A stretch of 64,000 bases of DNA from assembly GCF_036324505.1 (NCBI RefSeq), contig NC_086370.1, positions 22,096,290-22,160,289 on the forward strand, written 5' to 3'. The position numbers were made by a program, and so were the translations under genes. Below are positions 1-15,039 of the stretch, piece by piece (position 1 is the first letter of the stretch; each line of letters begins with the position of its first letter). The notes under the pieces are model-generated. The model made no database searches and was not told the DNA's origin. It saw nothing but the letters and a program-made list of their open reading frames with translations. This DNA comes from Eleginops maclovinus. Lineage: Eukaryota; Chordata; Actinopteri; Perciformes; Eleginopidae.

Positions 1-52
1 CAGAAAGACACAAGAGAGAAACACGTGTCTGAAACATGGCTATTCATTTATT

Positions 53-290
53 CTTACAGAAAGCCCTATTGAGATTATGGGCTTTTCCCCTCCTGAAAAA
101 AAATCTGAAAAAAGTCAACATATTTAAATAAAGTCAGAATTCATAAAAAAAAAAGTCAGAAATCAGAAAAAAAGTCCAAATTAAAGAAAAAAAAAGTCCA
201 AATTAAATGCTATAAGGTTTTGGTGCATGTAAATGGTCTTCAAAGGCTACAATCCCTGTGTTCCTTCCAGATATATTTTGTCTGAAATGC
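53..290 (+). mobile_element. Family A MITE-like copy, decayed and split by A-rich repeat
   Basis: Left end resembles AAAGCCCTATTGAGATTATG, then TTTTCCCCTCCTG. After an A-rich interruption (about 95-206) the element resumes with TATAAGGTTTTGGTGCATG, TAAATGGTC and CAAAGGCTACAATCCCTGTG, all conserved in other family A copies. The right half is missing. Confidence 0.6.
95..206 (+). repeat. A-rich low-complexity repeat
   Basis: Irregular tandem units of the type AAAAAAAGTCCAAATTAA and AAAAGTCAGAA. They interrupt the family A copy and may come from an inserted poly(A) tail that diversified. Confidence 0.6.
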
Positions 291-2341
<2,051 letters not shown>

Positions 2342-2898
2342 TCTATTCACCTTCTGTAACACTTTGTACCCATTCTTTTAAATAATTGTATCCCACTTTT
2401 CATCAACAGGCTTTCTCCTTCATCTTTTACCACAATTTCCTCCGAGAATGGCTTTTAAAAGATGTCAATAAAACAGGTGAGCGTGTTGCATTCAGCTGCA
2501 GGCAAAGAGTGTAGGAGGAACCGCCGCAAAGGAGCACCACTTAGGTTATTCATGAAGCATAACAGGGTGCTGATGCATTGAATCCAAGTCTCGGTAAAAA
2601 AGAATCTGATCCTCCTGATTCGTGCTGACTAGATTTCTGTCTGTTGAAAGTCATCACGAAAAGGAGTTTGATATCCTTGCCTCTGACAGCAACATCTACA
2701 TTTGCTGTTTTTGTTGTTGAACACAATTCTTCTTCCAAACTTTATTCACGTTGAAGTATCTGTCTGCTCAGACAAGGTGTACAATATAATTGGTGCGGTG
2801 TAAAGGTCAGACTGATTACAAAAAAGACTAGACTTCTGTACCTGACCTTTTCGGTAGCTTTCTAGATTTTACTTTTACACAACTTCCTATTCCAACTC

Positions 2899-3260
2899 TT
2901 AAAACTTAGAGTCCTCTCCTGCTGATGTTCAGGTGTATATCAGTATGTAGTGTGGGACATGTCTCCATGATTTAATGTTCAGACAGCTCTTTATGTTTCT
3001 CATACTGCCTGTGCTGCAACACCTCTTTTCACCCTCTGTCTGAAACCAGAGCCCAGTCTGCTCTGATTGGTTAGCTGGCCGGCTCTGTTGTTGTGACTGA
3101 ACGCTTAGAGATGTCCCGCCCCTTAGCCTATCACGTACAATGTGTTGGGAGAGATACACAGGGATTTTAGCCTCTTCAGACCATTTACATGCACTGATAC
3201 CTAGATATAAAACACACTACAGGAAAGGGAACACCCCAAAAAGCAAAACAGGGCCCTTTC
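2899..3260 (-). mobile_element. Family A MITE-like copy, near full length
   Basis: Reads, in reversed orientation, from a TTAAAACTTAGAGTCC end through GTCCTCTCCTGCTGATG, GGGACATGTCTCCATG, CACCCTCTGTCTGAAACC, ATGTCCCGCCCCTTAGCC and ACCATTTACATGCAC to GGGCCCTTTC. It holds a single copy of the segment that is amplified as the 57-bp array at 35010, so it shows the ancestral, unamplified layout. Confidence 0.85.
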
Positions 3261-4478
3261 AGTTATAGGTTTCCTTATCAGAAGCATTGGCTGGGAAGAT
3301 TTTCCTCCGATTTCATCAGCTTTTATGGTGAAAAAATAATCTGGCATTAAGATGAATTTAATCTTGATAAGATATTTGATGCTTGTTAGTCGCCAGATTG
3401 ATCGCAACTTCTTAATTATTGTGTAATTTATCAATGTCACACATCACGACAGTTTTGCATTGCTGATAGTTTAAGACAATAACCATAGCATTCAATCGAA
3501 ATAGTTCACTGTTATATGTTGCCTTTATCACAGCTGTCCTCTTTACTGTGACAAAGTAATTGTCCCCGCTGTGGCACGATTGAAGGATTGCTGATCCTGA
3601 TTCTCATCACAACACGTGCCAGATAATGGCTTGAAAAGTTAAGGTCTTCCTCAGTAGATTAAACACATGTATCTTTAAAAGGTATGTATCTGAATGGATG
3701 ACAGTTAGAAAAGTAAAGGAGAAATGGAGCCGGCCACGACTTCAGATGAAGCACAGGAAGGTCAGCCGCTGAATCACTGAAGCCTCTGGGGCTTTTTTTG
3801 GGAACCAGGAGGAGAGAAGGAAGGAGGGAGAGGGAGAGGAAGAGGAGGGTGGCTCGCTGAAATGCTTGGCAAGGATGAATGAGTAAGTGAGGAGGAGGTA
3901 TGAGAGTAAACTGTTCCCAGTAGCAATGAAATGAAGACGAGGCAGCAGCGAGGAGACGGAGAGAGGGAGGCAGGACGTGTCAGGAGAGAGTTTTAGTAAC
4001 GGCGCCTGAAGGGCATGGAGGTCTGACAGAGAGATGGGAGTGGAAGGTGGAGGGAGTGGATTGAGACGGACAGAGGGCGACCCATGATGCAGCGGGGCAG
4101 ACGTCATGGTCTTAAGTCACGCACACATCGAGTCAGCCTCCTCTCTGAGTCCGTCTATCCTCTCGCTTTCTCAGAATACAGTCGGATAAATATCCTCACT
4201 CTGATTTTGAGGGGACTTATCCGTCCTATATGGGAGGAGACTGGTTTTATTTTGAAGTCATCATTAATTTAAGAGCAAAGCAGCCAGATTTCAGACTTAT
4301 AAATCGCTCCTTCATCTCTAATTATGTCAGTCATTTAAAAAGGTCTGGAGTTATGCTTAAGGGCGACTACTGCCTTTTAATAAGAAGAAAGACAAGATTT
4401 TCGAGACAGATATTAAGAAAAATCTGTCCCAGTAAGAATCCATTTTAAACCGCTTTTGAGATAAATAGATCTTAAATA
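3261..4478. other. Unique sequence with a polypurine tract
   Basis: No gene was recognised. Between about 3800 and 3855 lies a GA-rich tract (GGAGAGAAGGAAGGAGGGAG and similar). The open frame on the opposite strand here is low-complexity Ser/Pro/Leu and not convincing. Confidence 0.5.
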
Positions 4479-4735
4479 GAAAGAGGACATATATTGCTTC
4501 ATTTCAATATGCAGTGTCTGCACTGGGACATGTCTCCATGCTTTAATGTTCAAAAAGCTCCTCTTTTCACCCTCTGTCTGAAACCAGAGCCCAGTCTGCT
4601 CTGATTGGTGATTGGTCAACCGCTTAGAGATGTCCCGCCCCTTAGCCTATTACAGTACGTACAATGTGTTGGAGCACTAGCCAATAGAAGCAAGAGTTAC
4701 ACAGTGATGTCACAGCTAACATGAACACTATTTAA
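4479..4735 (-). mobile_element. Family A MITE-like copy, 3'-truncated
   Basis: Begins AAAGAGGACATATATTG, includes GGGACATGTCTCCATGC, CACCCTCTGTCTGAAACC, CCCAGTCTGCTCTGATTGG, ATGTCCCGCCCCTTAGCC and CAGTGATGTCAC, then stops before the conserved ACCATTTACATGCAC block. Confidence 0.85.
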
Positions 4736-6041
4736 GTTTATGGGTGATAAAAAGGAAAACTAAATGGCTGATTGCTCAGATTATCTGTGTGCGTGAGACA
4801 TGGAAATCTCCTGAATAATTTTATGACACTACAAGTTTTCATGAAATGTTCAAGAACGTAATATTGACAGAGATTCCGAGGACTGAATCAACTTCACATC
4901 GCCGAAAATCCATGGTTAATATCAAAGCGCTTCGACTGTTTGAGAGTTTCCCGTCACCAAACATTGACTGTGCAGAAAATGAAAGTGACTTTAACATCTT
5001 CAACATTAAAGATTCAAAGGCTTATTGTCACATGTGCAATATCTACAGCAATGAGCGTCTCTTGCAGCAGCAAAGGCTGCACTTCAGACATAAAGGGGAG
5101 AAATGGTGCATCTAAAAGTGAAGGAGTCTCTGCTCGTATTCTTTAAAGGTATCTGAAGAATATGCATGCATTCACATTGTGTGTTTAACTCAGGGTTTTG
5201 TTGTTGGTTTGAGCCCCTTTCGTACTGAGAGTGAAACCCCCCCCCCCCCAACCGTTGCAGGAGAGGTAATGTGGGGATAGCTGCAGTTATTTTTATCCCA
5301 CCAGTGATAGAGGTTCCTCTGAGTGCAGAGCAGTTTAATATGACCGTGCAACCCGAGCACTGATCCCTGATCAGCTCTCTTGTTCTCGGAGGTTTAATGA
5401 CTACAGGCCGCACAGCGAGGTGGAGCAGAGGCAGAGCGGCGTGACTCAATGTGCCCGGACACTCGTCTTCATTCAGCTAAGAGACTGGGGGGGTGATGCA
5501 TGGAGCGGTGAGTTCAGACTTATAAAGTGGGAGAGAGAGGGAGGGAGGCAGGGAGAAACAAGGGCGGGACGGATGAGTGGAGTCAGTGTAAGGAGACTTT
5601 GTGGTGGGGAAAGAGCTCATATTAAAGAATATATATGTTTCTGTTACAGTCTTGCCGTTTTAGATTAATAAATGGAAACGAAAAGTAAAACAATTATTGC
5701 ACATAATAAAAACAGGAGTAGAAAATAAACGGTTATACAATATATCTCAAAACAGATGATTGATAATTATGGAGGCTCTGGAAAAAATACATAATGGTGC
5801 GTTCAAAGGAGAACATATTGATCCACACTCTTATACATAATTAACAAAGTGAAAAGGGAGATATTTTAAATGTTGAAGTTGCTGATTAGTGCATTTTTAG
5901 ATCGTTTAATAATCAATATATGCTACTTTCTTTTTCCTTTGGAGGTGGTGTTACTTTCAGGACAATGTGCACTGGTGTCCTCTGTGTTTGCCTGCTGTCA
6001 GTGCCGTGTGAAGAGAGGAAACGTACAGTCATTGTATCAGC

Positions 6042-6043
<2 letters not shown>
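4736..6043. other. Unique intronic sequence with a short poly(C) run
   Basis: No gene seen. A run of about a dozen C lies at 5238-5249. The frames here lack domain or splice support. Confidence 0.45.

Positions 6044-6108
<65 letters not shown>
6044..6108 (+). repeat. (CA)n microsatellite
   Basis: About 32 perfect CA dinucleotides. Confidence 0.99.
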
Positions 6109-6112
<4 letters not shown>

Positions 6113-7734
6113 GACGTCTGCATTCAATCCATCCACGGCAGGGCCCAGGAGGTGAACCTCTACCAGTCACACTCCGTATTCTAGGTCACTAACCAGCGAT
6201 TCCCAGTCCAAGCCCCCCCTTACTGAGCCGCTGCTGGGCAATAAAATGCAGCAATATGTTGCATCCTCCTGTTTTTATCGCAAAATAAATCACGTTAGAG
6301 CATTTCATTTGGTAGTTTGTCAAATGTGCAGCTAGATTAAGATACTGATTGCAGTAAAGCCCTTCATCATACAAGCAACATGTGTTTAACGTGTTTTATT
6401 TAAAGTATCTATGAGAGTTTAAGGAGTAAAACGAACAGTATTTGCCTCTGAAATGCAGTACAGAAGCATCATTTACTACCATACTACTACTATAGTTCAT
6501 AAGTAAGTCAAACAGAGTCCTGTCTATTTAAATGAACAGAAATGATGAATTCAAAAGCTTTACTCTCCTCTTTATACCCCTTCTTTTGCCTCATAAATAA
6601 AGCATAAATACATACTTATTTTGATTCTGTTCAGTGCAAATAAGAGCTGTTGAACCCTGACACTCCTAAGTAGTTAGTCCTGCAAAGAAATATATCAAAT
6701 ATTATTCAAGGAAGCATAACGCTCCAAGGAACAGCTGGGTTGTACAAGTGTTAAGTAGGTATTTAAATACTGCACCTGATTATATCGCTGCAAGTTTTTA
6801 CTATAACATCTAAATATTAACAAGAACAATAGTCAGACCTCTTTGGAGATGGATATAAAGTGTAGACTCGTGCATGAACATATCATTTTACTATCATTAT
6901 CTGAAGGTCCTCTATTATCTCCTAATACCACACAGATGATGTAATGGGGCTGAATGTGACTATTTCTGGTGCACAATTTAAGCATTTTAAAGTCAATTTG
7001 GTAACTCTTGTGTCAATTAATTGAAGTGCATTAGGCAAATATTATTGCTATGGATTATTTAGTCAAAAGACACATTAAACATATGAAAAATAAAGAACAT
7101 AAATCATAACTTTTGCGGAAGTGACACAAAGACAAAAAGAAAGGTGTAATCTGAAGCCACATCTTGTGAAATATATTGAATAATGATTCAATATGCAGTT
7201 AAAAGCAATAAAAGAGTGTGTGTCTATAATGGAAATGGAGAAAAATATCACATTTCAGGACACTAGACGATTTAATCCAGACTTGTTCTGAGGTGCTTGT
7301 TAATGAAACTGACCCCATTGACAGACAATGGCCCTGACCTCAGTTGTCAAGTGGTGACGCTTTAGAAAAGGAGCATTAAAAAACCATTTGGAAGGAGCAA
7401 TTTCAAGTCATTTTACTCCACCACCTCTCTCATCCGACCGCTCCATCATCACAGAGGTATGCCGGCCATTAGCGCGTTTTTCCACCTGCGTTTACGACAC
7501 GTTGTTATAATCGTTTAACTCACTGGAGCTGCCACGGGGAGGCCTGTCATCAGAGGAGACAGTTGCTTAAATTGCTAGAGTTGTGTGCACACACAGATGT
7601 TAATGGAAGCAGACCTTGCTTTTGTGCAGCTCAAAGTCACTAAGTGATTTTAAAAGTAGTTTTTCTATCTTTTTTTAACATCTTCAGTCGACTTAAAGCG
7701 TGCCTGGATTCGTTTTCATAGACCTGTTGCTTGC
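6109..7734. other. Unique AT-rich intronic sequence
   Basis: No gene, recognised repeat or strong structure seen. Confidence 0.5.
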
Positions 7735-8058
7735 TTCTATGCTCTAATGTTCAGAAAGCTCTTTATTGTTCTCATACTGCCTGTGCTGTGCTGAGCACCT
7801 CTTTTCACCCTCTGTCTGAAACCAGAGCCCAGTCTGCTCTGATTGGTTAGCTGGCTGACTCTGTTGTGATTGGTCAACCGCTCTGAGATATCCTGCGCTA
7901 CATAGTGATGGAAGTAAACAAAGGAGTCCAATGGAGGTGTTTCAGGCGGAGGGAATACAGGGATTTTAGCCTCTGCAGACCATTTACATGCACTAAACAC
8001 CTATAGAACAAACTACAGGAGAGGGACAACTCCAAAAAGCAGAATAGGGCCTCTTTGT
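7735..8058 (-). mobile_element. Family A MITE-like copy, left end missing
   Basis: Starts within TATGCTCTAATGTTCAG and runs through CACCCTCTGTCTGAAACC, CCCAGTCTGCTCTGATTGG, AAACAAAGGAGTCCAATGG and ACCATTTACATGCAC to GAATAGGGCCTCTTTG. The block between the CCGCTCTGAGATATCC and CATAGTGATGG parts is shortened. Confidence 0.85.
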
Positions 8059-9526
8059 TGAGTTTTTGGGACTTTTTTCACAGTAAATGTGCTGGTTTGA
8101 CAACACTTCACTTCATGTCTTAATGCTAATAACTTAACTAAACATAAGATGTTGTTCAGCCCCGTCATACACACGTATATCCATCATAACATATATAGAG
8201 CTTTAACTGATCGGATTAAAAACAGTGTGCTCTCTGGGATGCGAGGTGGGGAGATAGAAGTCAATAGACAGTGACGATACGCCTTTTTATGACTAGGATT
8301 TGTGACTCTTTAAAATAAGAGTATTGCTTGTGCAGTTTAGGATAAATAGGGACAGATAATGCCTGAGCTTCAGAATGACTGCATAGTCAATACGTTGTTT
8401 ATTTGTTGCTTTCATGAGTCAATTAAACGTCCAGTTTGTCAGACATCAGATCCTTCTCCAGCTTCCTGTTTGTTTCATTTCCATCACAGGTTGGCTCAGT
8501 GTAAGTATAGAACCCCACCTGTAATTAATTAATAATACATGGTATAAAAGGTCAAAAGGACATGAGGTTTAAGCAGCAGACATTGAACAAAAGGCAAACA
8601 TGAGGAACAGACAAAGACAAAGAAACGAAGCTGTGTGCGGCTGTGGTTATTAACGACCTGCGACTGGAGTGTGGCTGAAAGCAGCGAGCATACAGCCGTC
8701 TCCTCTCTGAGATAATCTGCATCCCACTGTCGAAGTCTGCACTAAGCACCAGCTGACAACCCCCATACTTCACTTTAAATTGGGCCTTCCAGATCCATTA
8801 CGGTCTGCATGAAGGCACAGCCCAAAGTCTTGATCAGATGGAAAAAAGGACAATAAATAAGGGGAACACAAAGCCGTGTTGTGTGGAATAAAAGACAAGG
8901 TTATTGTTTTTAATATTCAATACAAAAACATTTGCTTTTCCCTTGTGTGAATATTTTACGAAAGTCACACAGCGGCGCCCCCCCGGATGAATTGCTGCAA
9001 TCAATATGAGTTTATGTTTTATTTTCCCCACTCCCTCTAGTTTCTGCTCTTTTTCTGATTGCTTGCTGTCCCTTTCCATACAGCAATAGGCGGGCGGAAG
9101 GTAAATTGGCCTCAGCAATCAGTATCCATTAGGCTCCATTGCAATAGTCAATTTTGCATTTGCCACTGTCCTCACGCAGATGGATTGATATCATTTCAGA
9201 GCACTATATAGCTTCATGTGTTTTAGCCCACTTAAAAATGGATGATTGCAGAACAGATCTGTCATCGTGGGCAGAGGGAAACATGAAGCAGCCATTATTT
9301 ACACTGCTACTATAACACAGAAAGCACATGATTCACTTTGATCACGCCACAGACTCCACAAATCAAATATATGAAGGGCTGGGTTTTTTGTGAGTGTTAT
9401 AAATCTAATAAATTAAATTAATTGCACTGCAAAAGCAGAAGGGATACACTCAGGAATCAGGAGCATGCTATGTGTTAGAGCATGATCTAATCTGCCCTCT
9501 TATTGGCTGCAGCTCACTGGAATTAA
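8059..9526. other. Unique intronic sequence
   Basis: No gene recognised. The minus-strand open frames near 8552-9118 have no domain similarity I can name and no splice support. Confidence 0.45.
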
Positions 9527-9777
9527 GTGGTGCAGGGATGACATGTGTTTTGGTGGGCTAACCAGGAAGTTAGCATAGCATGGGCTCCGTCTACAACAAG
9601 CCAATTGGATCTTTCCATTGGATTTGAAAAGATTGCAGAAACTAAGATCTGCAAAAAATTTTTCAGGAGAATAATATCCACATATCAGGAATAAGGAACT
9701 ACATCACGGTCACATGACTACACTTCACCACCGCTGAGCTAAAGGTGGCTAATATCCGGTCATGATGACACTGCTCA
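9527..9777 (+). mobile_element. Family B element, 5' half
   Basis: Begins GTGGTGCAGGGATGACATG, includes GGAAGTTAGCAT and ATAATATCCACATATCAGG, and contains one diverged copy of the segment amplified at 15071 (GGTCACATGACTACAC...CACCACCGCTGAGCTAAAGG). It ends after GTCATGATGAC. The right terminus is absent. Confidence 0.7.
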
Positions 9778-11197
9778 CTGATTCGACCCTAATTCCTAAA
9801 CAAGCTGTGCGCTCTACTGTTGCGTGTCGCTGCAGAGAGCCAGGTGGAGAATCGGTTGAGATTCAAGCGAGCTGGTCAATGAGACACACCTGCAGATAAT
9901 TAACCTGCATATATATGTGTGAGAGGATAAGCAGCAATCTGCAACACGACACCCTGCTGAGCGCCTGGAACCTGGAGAGGCTGGCTATAAATGACACGGC
10001 AAGAGGAACCTTTATTTAGACCGACAAACAGGTAGCTGTTCCTGAGACTTTATTTGAGCAGTCTCTCAGCAGCTGTGATGAAGGCATGCACGGAGAGGAC
10101 CTTCTTCATGAGTTAAAGCTGCAATCAGTTACTTATATTTATATTTGGGAGTGCACGAGGCCGATAATCAGTGGGTCCCTCTGGCTCCTCATGATCTCCT
10201 AATGGCTGAATAGGATATTTCTTACCTAGTGTATGCTCAGAGAGATATTTAAGTGGACTGTTTGGCTGTAAAACAAGAAGGTTTGCTACTGCTGGAGACC
10301 GGTGCTTGCATGGTTTCGGCTCAACTGTTTTCAGTCGGGATACAAACTATCTTACAGTAAAATACATACACGGAAATATGTTTGCAGGTGAGAAATTGGC
10401 AACGCAGTAACAGTATCTTTATTTATATTTGATCGGCAGTGTCTGGAGATCGTTTGATAGGGGTTTTTGAGCAGTGATTGACACTGAGTCTCATCAGCTC
10501 TGATTTGTTGCTATATTCACACCAGGAGAAATCTTGCAAAAGCCATCAGGAGCACCGGGGGAAGCCGAGGAATCTGATATTTTACAGATTGTCTGTCATG
10601 CACTTCCGTCAAGATGGAGTGACAGATCCAGCAAATTTGACAAAAACTTATTTTCAACCAAAGTTTGAACCAAACTAAAAATAAAAAGGAATATAAACAC
10701 ACACTGGGAGTATGAAATCTCTATTTGCAACAGTTCCACACCACCTCGTCTGCCTGCAGAGGAGTCAGTTTGTCATGCAGCAGGCAGAGTGTGAAAGACG
10801 ACAGAGCTTTTCCTAAAATCTCCCGACATCATCTGCGGTACCTGTACGGCAGATGATGGCGTACGCTCAACCTAAACATGGAGAATGTAATCTTGTACTT
10901 TCTAGAACTCAGCATGACGAGACAGGAGTGACAGTTGAAGGGTGGAACTCGCTAGAGAGACAAATAATTTAAAGTTTTGTGAGGCAACACACGCCTCAGA
11001 AATGTTGACTTACTCCTGCCATCCAAAAACACTCTTTGGTGAGCGGAGCCTCGAGGAGTTGCTGGTGGTGTCATCTGCAGATGCAGGCTACAACTAACAG
11101 GCTAAAAACCCCACCCTCACAAGTATTGTTTTGCTCCTGATTCTTACATCTTTACTGTTCACTGATGGCCATGTTGTCTTTTATCTGCTTTGCATAA
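9778..11197. other. Unique intronic sequence
   Basis: No gene seen. A small hairpin (CATCATCTGC / GCAGATGATG) lies at 10827-10858. Confidence 0.45.
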
Positions 11198-11620
11198 TGG
11201 TGCAGTGATGGCGTATTTAGTAGTCCGATCGAGAAGTTAGCATCCAAGGGTAACCTCGGCATTGTGGAATACACACGTCTACGATACTCCCACGTGTTGT
11301 TCAGCAGGATAATCTCCACATATCAACACCACTTGCATAAATGCAATCGGCAGAAGGTAAAAGCTAACATTAAGCTATAAACAAACTACACAACGGTCGT
11401 GTGGTGCACATCACCACCGCTAAGCTAAAGGTGGACTTGTGTCGTTAAGTCGTCTCATTTAGTCGCTTGTTAGCCATCTTTATGACACAGAAGCGTCGGA
11501 CGTATTTCAGTCTTCTACCCACAAACAAAACTAAAATAAACATTGACTTTCAGACGAGGGAACAAGAAGAGGTAAAATACCAATTCTTTTACAGGTTTTA
11601 GGACTCATTCCTGCACCACT
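11198..11620 (+). mobile_element. Family B element, end to end
   Basis: Starts TGGTGCAGTGATGGCG and ends GGACTCATTCCTGCACCA, so the outer bases are inverted repeats (TGGTGCAG / CTGCACCA). Internal blocks shared with the other copies are GAAGTTAGCATCC, AATCTCCACATATCA, CACCACCGCTAAGCTAAAGG, GTTAAGTCGTCTCA and CAGGTTTTAGGACT. It has no transposase and looks like a non-autonomous DNA transposon. Target duplications are not evident. Confidence 0.7.
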
Positions 11621-12542
11621 CTATTGCCTCATGACCCTATAGCTCTTCCTTTTGTCTTTACTGTGTGTGAGCTACTATTAGGCTCTCAATTATAATCTCA
11701 TATCTCCTTGTTTAGTAGTTTCACACATCCTGTTTCTGAGTAACTGAGTAATTATCAAACCTATATTGACTAATGGTGAATGAAAGTTGGTCTGCAGTTT
11801 TGGTTAATGTTGTTATTAGCATCTGATTTACTACAGTTTAACTGCAGCCTCTGGATTATGTTAAAAATGATAATCCAGTACAGCATCCGGCAAGCAGGCA
11901 CAAACAAATACACAACCTAGTGAGAGAATAGAGGGAGAGCACTATTAATCTTTAAGATGGATTCTTTTCATGTGGTTTCAAAGAGACCTGCTGTCAAAGA
12001 GAGTCTTCTGTGGATTTCATGAGTAGTGGGAATTAATGATGGCATTTCCCTTCACCTTGGACATATGCCAATTAAACCAAAAGTTCTCCATGCAGCTGAG
12101 AGATTCATACAAAGAAAGCAATATTATTTTATTAGAACGTTTCAAAACAAAAAATCTCCACACAGGATTCAACGTTTTTTTTTCTGCTCCTGGTTAGTCA
12201 TGAAAGAAGCACATCTCTCACATCTAAGACCCCCTGTGGCTCCGATATCGTGAGGATGTCAAGCATGCAGACTTAAGGATCTTTTATCCGTATCGTGGTG
12301 GTTTGGATTTGCCTTGCCACACTAAGTCAGGAGAAAAAGGAGAGCAGAAACCAGAGCTAATGCCAGAGATGTCAAGTACTTCTAAGCGTTGAGCCAGATA
12401 TTTTCCCCCGCTCGTCTTTCAGAGGGTGTGAACGCAACAACATGTCTCCTGAGACGCTGTTCTCCACCTCACATCACTGTGTGGGAATGTCAAGATGGAA
12501 GCGCATCCATGCAGAAATGCAAAAATGTAGAGCAGGGAAACA
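11621..12542. other. Unique intronic sequence
   Basis: No gene or recognised repeat seen. Confidence 0.45.
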
Positions 12543-12697
<155 letters not shown>

Positions 12698-13047
12698 AGA
12701 GAAATATGCCAGCATGACATCAGGATGTCAAATTTGAAAAGGTTGAAAGTGACCTACAGTATTGCTTCATCTATAGATCCTGATCAAGGCTACTGTCATA
12801 CTGAGTACACTGCTTTCAAAATATACACATCAGCATGGTGTTTAAAGGTGTGGCAGGTGTTTCCTATGTATACATTTCATAGATTTTAGAAAGATTTTTG
12901 ACATTTTGGCTTCCGAAGTACAGCGTAATCAACTGAAAGTCATTGTTGGGCTACAACAAATGTAATAATTAAATGTAATGACCTTGAAAAATACCGTCAA
13001 AGGTTACAAGTTTATAATGTTTTCGACAACAACCAGTTAAAATCGAC

Positions 13048-13300
13048 CCTATGGTAAAGGGCTGTCAATCAAAAGGTGGCCACGCCCTAAATCCACCCTG
13101 CATTATCATCAGTGTACCCCTAAATTGGAGAATAATTGACACAATTAAAATCAGGCTCCATTAAAGAAGACTTTAATCTAGTGATGAAGACCTAAAACTG
13201 ACTTGAATAGTATAAATCATGTAATATATAGGGTCATCTCTCATAGTCTTCTATACAATTTGGATTTGCGAGCAGTGGAGTCGCCCCCTGCTGGCTATTT
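13048..13300 (-). mobile_element. Dispersed teleost repeat (GTCGCCCCCTGCTGG type)
   Basis: Contains the blocks GGGCTGTCAATCAAAAGG, TGGCCACGCCC and GTGGAGTCGCCCCCTGCTGG, with the intervening GACTTGAA and GGTCATCTCTCATAG parts in the order of a common percomorph interspersed repeat that I recognise from memory. The class cannot be given from sequence alone. The strand is nominal. Confidence 0.55.
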
Positions 13301-15039
13301 GAGATATCTTATCCACCCTGGATTCTCTTTTCACCCTGAGGTTGCTGTTTAACATCTTGAGCTTTCATTGACGTCTTCAGACTCTGCTCATCTACACCCA
13401 CATTATGTATGCGAGCCTTCTCCTCAGGAATTTGCTAAATAATAAAAACAGAAACTACCACATGAATACATTTTCTTTGACATTTTATGGAATCTGAAAC
13501 AGTCTAAAGTTCATGGGTCAGCTATTCTTTCACAAAAGGACAATTCATTCATGTTCATTCATACCAAACATCTCCTATCCACTCAATAATACCCTATCAG
13601 TGTGAGGTATTCGCAGTGTATAATCAATAGGTAAAACTCGCTCAGTATCCAAGGTGACTCGCTTTGCCCTTGCCTGAACAGTCGGCCCATAATACAAGAA
13701 CAAAGTATGAAGCAATTGCACATTTTATGCTTCCTTTATGTCTTATGGATTGAAACATGCAACACAATGTGAAACACAGGGTTGTACTCCGGGGGAAATT
13801 GGACTTGCATGATTACTGCAGTGTTATCATCTGCGCTGCACACAAACCTGCCAAGCATGAAATCAGATCTCGTAAAGATAGTGTGAATTAAATTTGTGTT
13901 TGGATTTAAATCTGTAAATCTCTTCCTGCGTGTATGTGGGGTGTGATATGAGGCTTGTCCTGTACTGCAGGTGAGAGTATGGCGATAAAATTAGACCTTC
14001 CGATTTACAAGGGTTGAATATTCAATGTGTGACCAAGACAATGATTGCATTAGGGTTGTATAGATGATGAAAGCAGTGAAGAAAGATATAAGGCAGAGGA
14101 GAGGCTGAACACTATTCAAAGAGAATACACCCAGTCGAGTCTACTTTGCTCCTGAATACTGCATTATCCTAGAGAAAGTTCCTCAGAATGGATGGTGCCA
14201 ATCAGCAACCTCCCAGACTGCACAACAAAGGATGTCCCGACAACAAAAGCAGCTTAAACTCTGTTTCTTGTGCAATGAAAAGATCTGACACCGTATGTAA
14301 GGATGACAACTAAAAGCCTTTGTTGCTCTCTGACAGATTTGGAGGAAACCTACACACATCTTTGATCTCGAACACATCCCATCAAGCGAGTTTGGTCTGA
14401 TGCCTTGTCAGCATTTTGAGAACTAAACGCACATCAGTGAGGCTTGTGTTGCCTCTGAAGTCTCCTGGAAATTAGATTTTAGAGAGGTTACATTTTTTAT
14501 AGGCTCTTTAGATTTTGGCTCCTAGAAGCTTCACAGCAACGTTAACCGTTCATGAACCAAACTGTGGCGATAAATCCGTCCACAAGTTGCTTTCTTTCTC
14601 AAACTCCCAGACTAGCTTTGTGGCCGCGGGGTGTGGTTAAAGCGCCCGGCTGCTGGAGTGATGGAAGTGGCTCGGCCGGAGACCAGAGAGCCGATCAGAA
14701 TCAGGTAATAAGTCACTAAATAAAAGCATGCTGGTCACCTGGTTCTGGTCTCTTGTTGAGGCTGGGTCCTGGAGGAGGTAACGCCGGCCTTGAGAATCCC
14801 TACCTGGCGTTTGCACCAGATTAAGGTTGGAATGTGTATTTTTCTTCAAGCTTTCTTCCACTATTTTTTAAATAAACTATGGTCTAAATGAGTAATCCAT
14901 TAATTCATGAGCTGCTGCCCTTTTCCCTTCCTTCCTATTTATATTTCTAACAAATGCATCTCAGAACAGTAAAGAAAATAAGATCTTTAACAAACACGCT
15001 TCTATGATATTGACATGTCTTGTCAGCAGGGTAATTAAA
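13301..15039. other. Unique intronic sequence
   Basis: No gene recognised. Short frames lack support. Confidence 0.45.

Noticed and set aside
3742..4107. Minus-strand 121-codon frame rich in Ser, Pro and Leu
   Set aside because: Complement of a GA-rich plus-strand tract; low complexity with no recognisable domain.
5238..5249. Homopolymer C/G runs (also 37383, 40627, 59466, 63449)
   Set aside because: Simple slippage-prone runs with no associated feature.
10827..10858. Hairpin CATCATCTGC / GCAGATGATG
   Set aside because: Only 10 bp of stem; several such hairpins are expected by chance in 64 kb.
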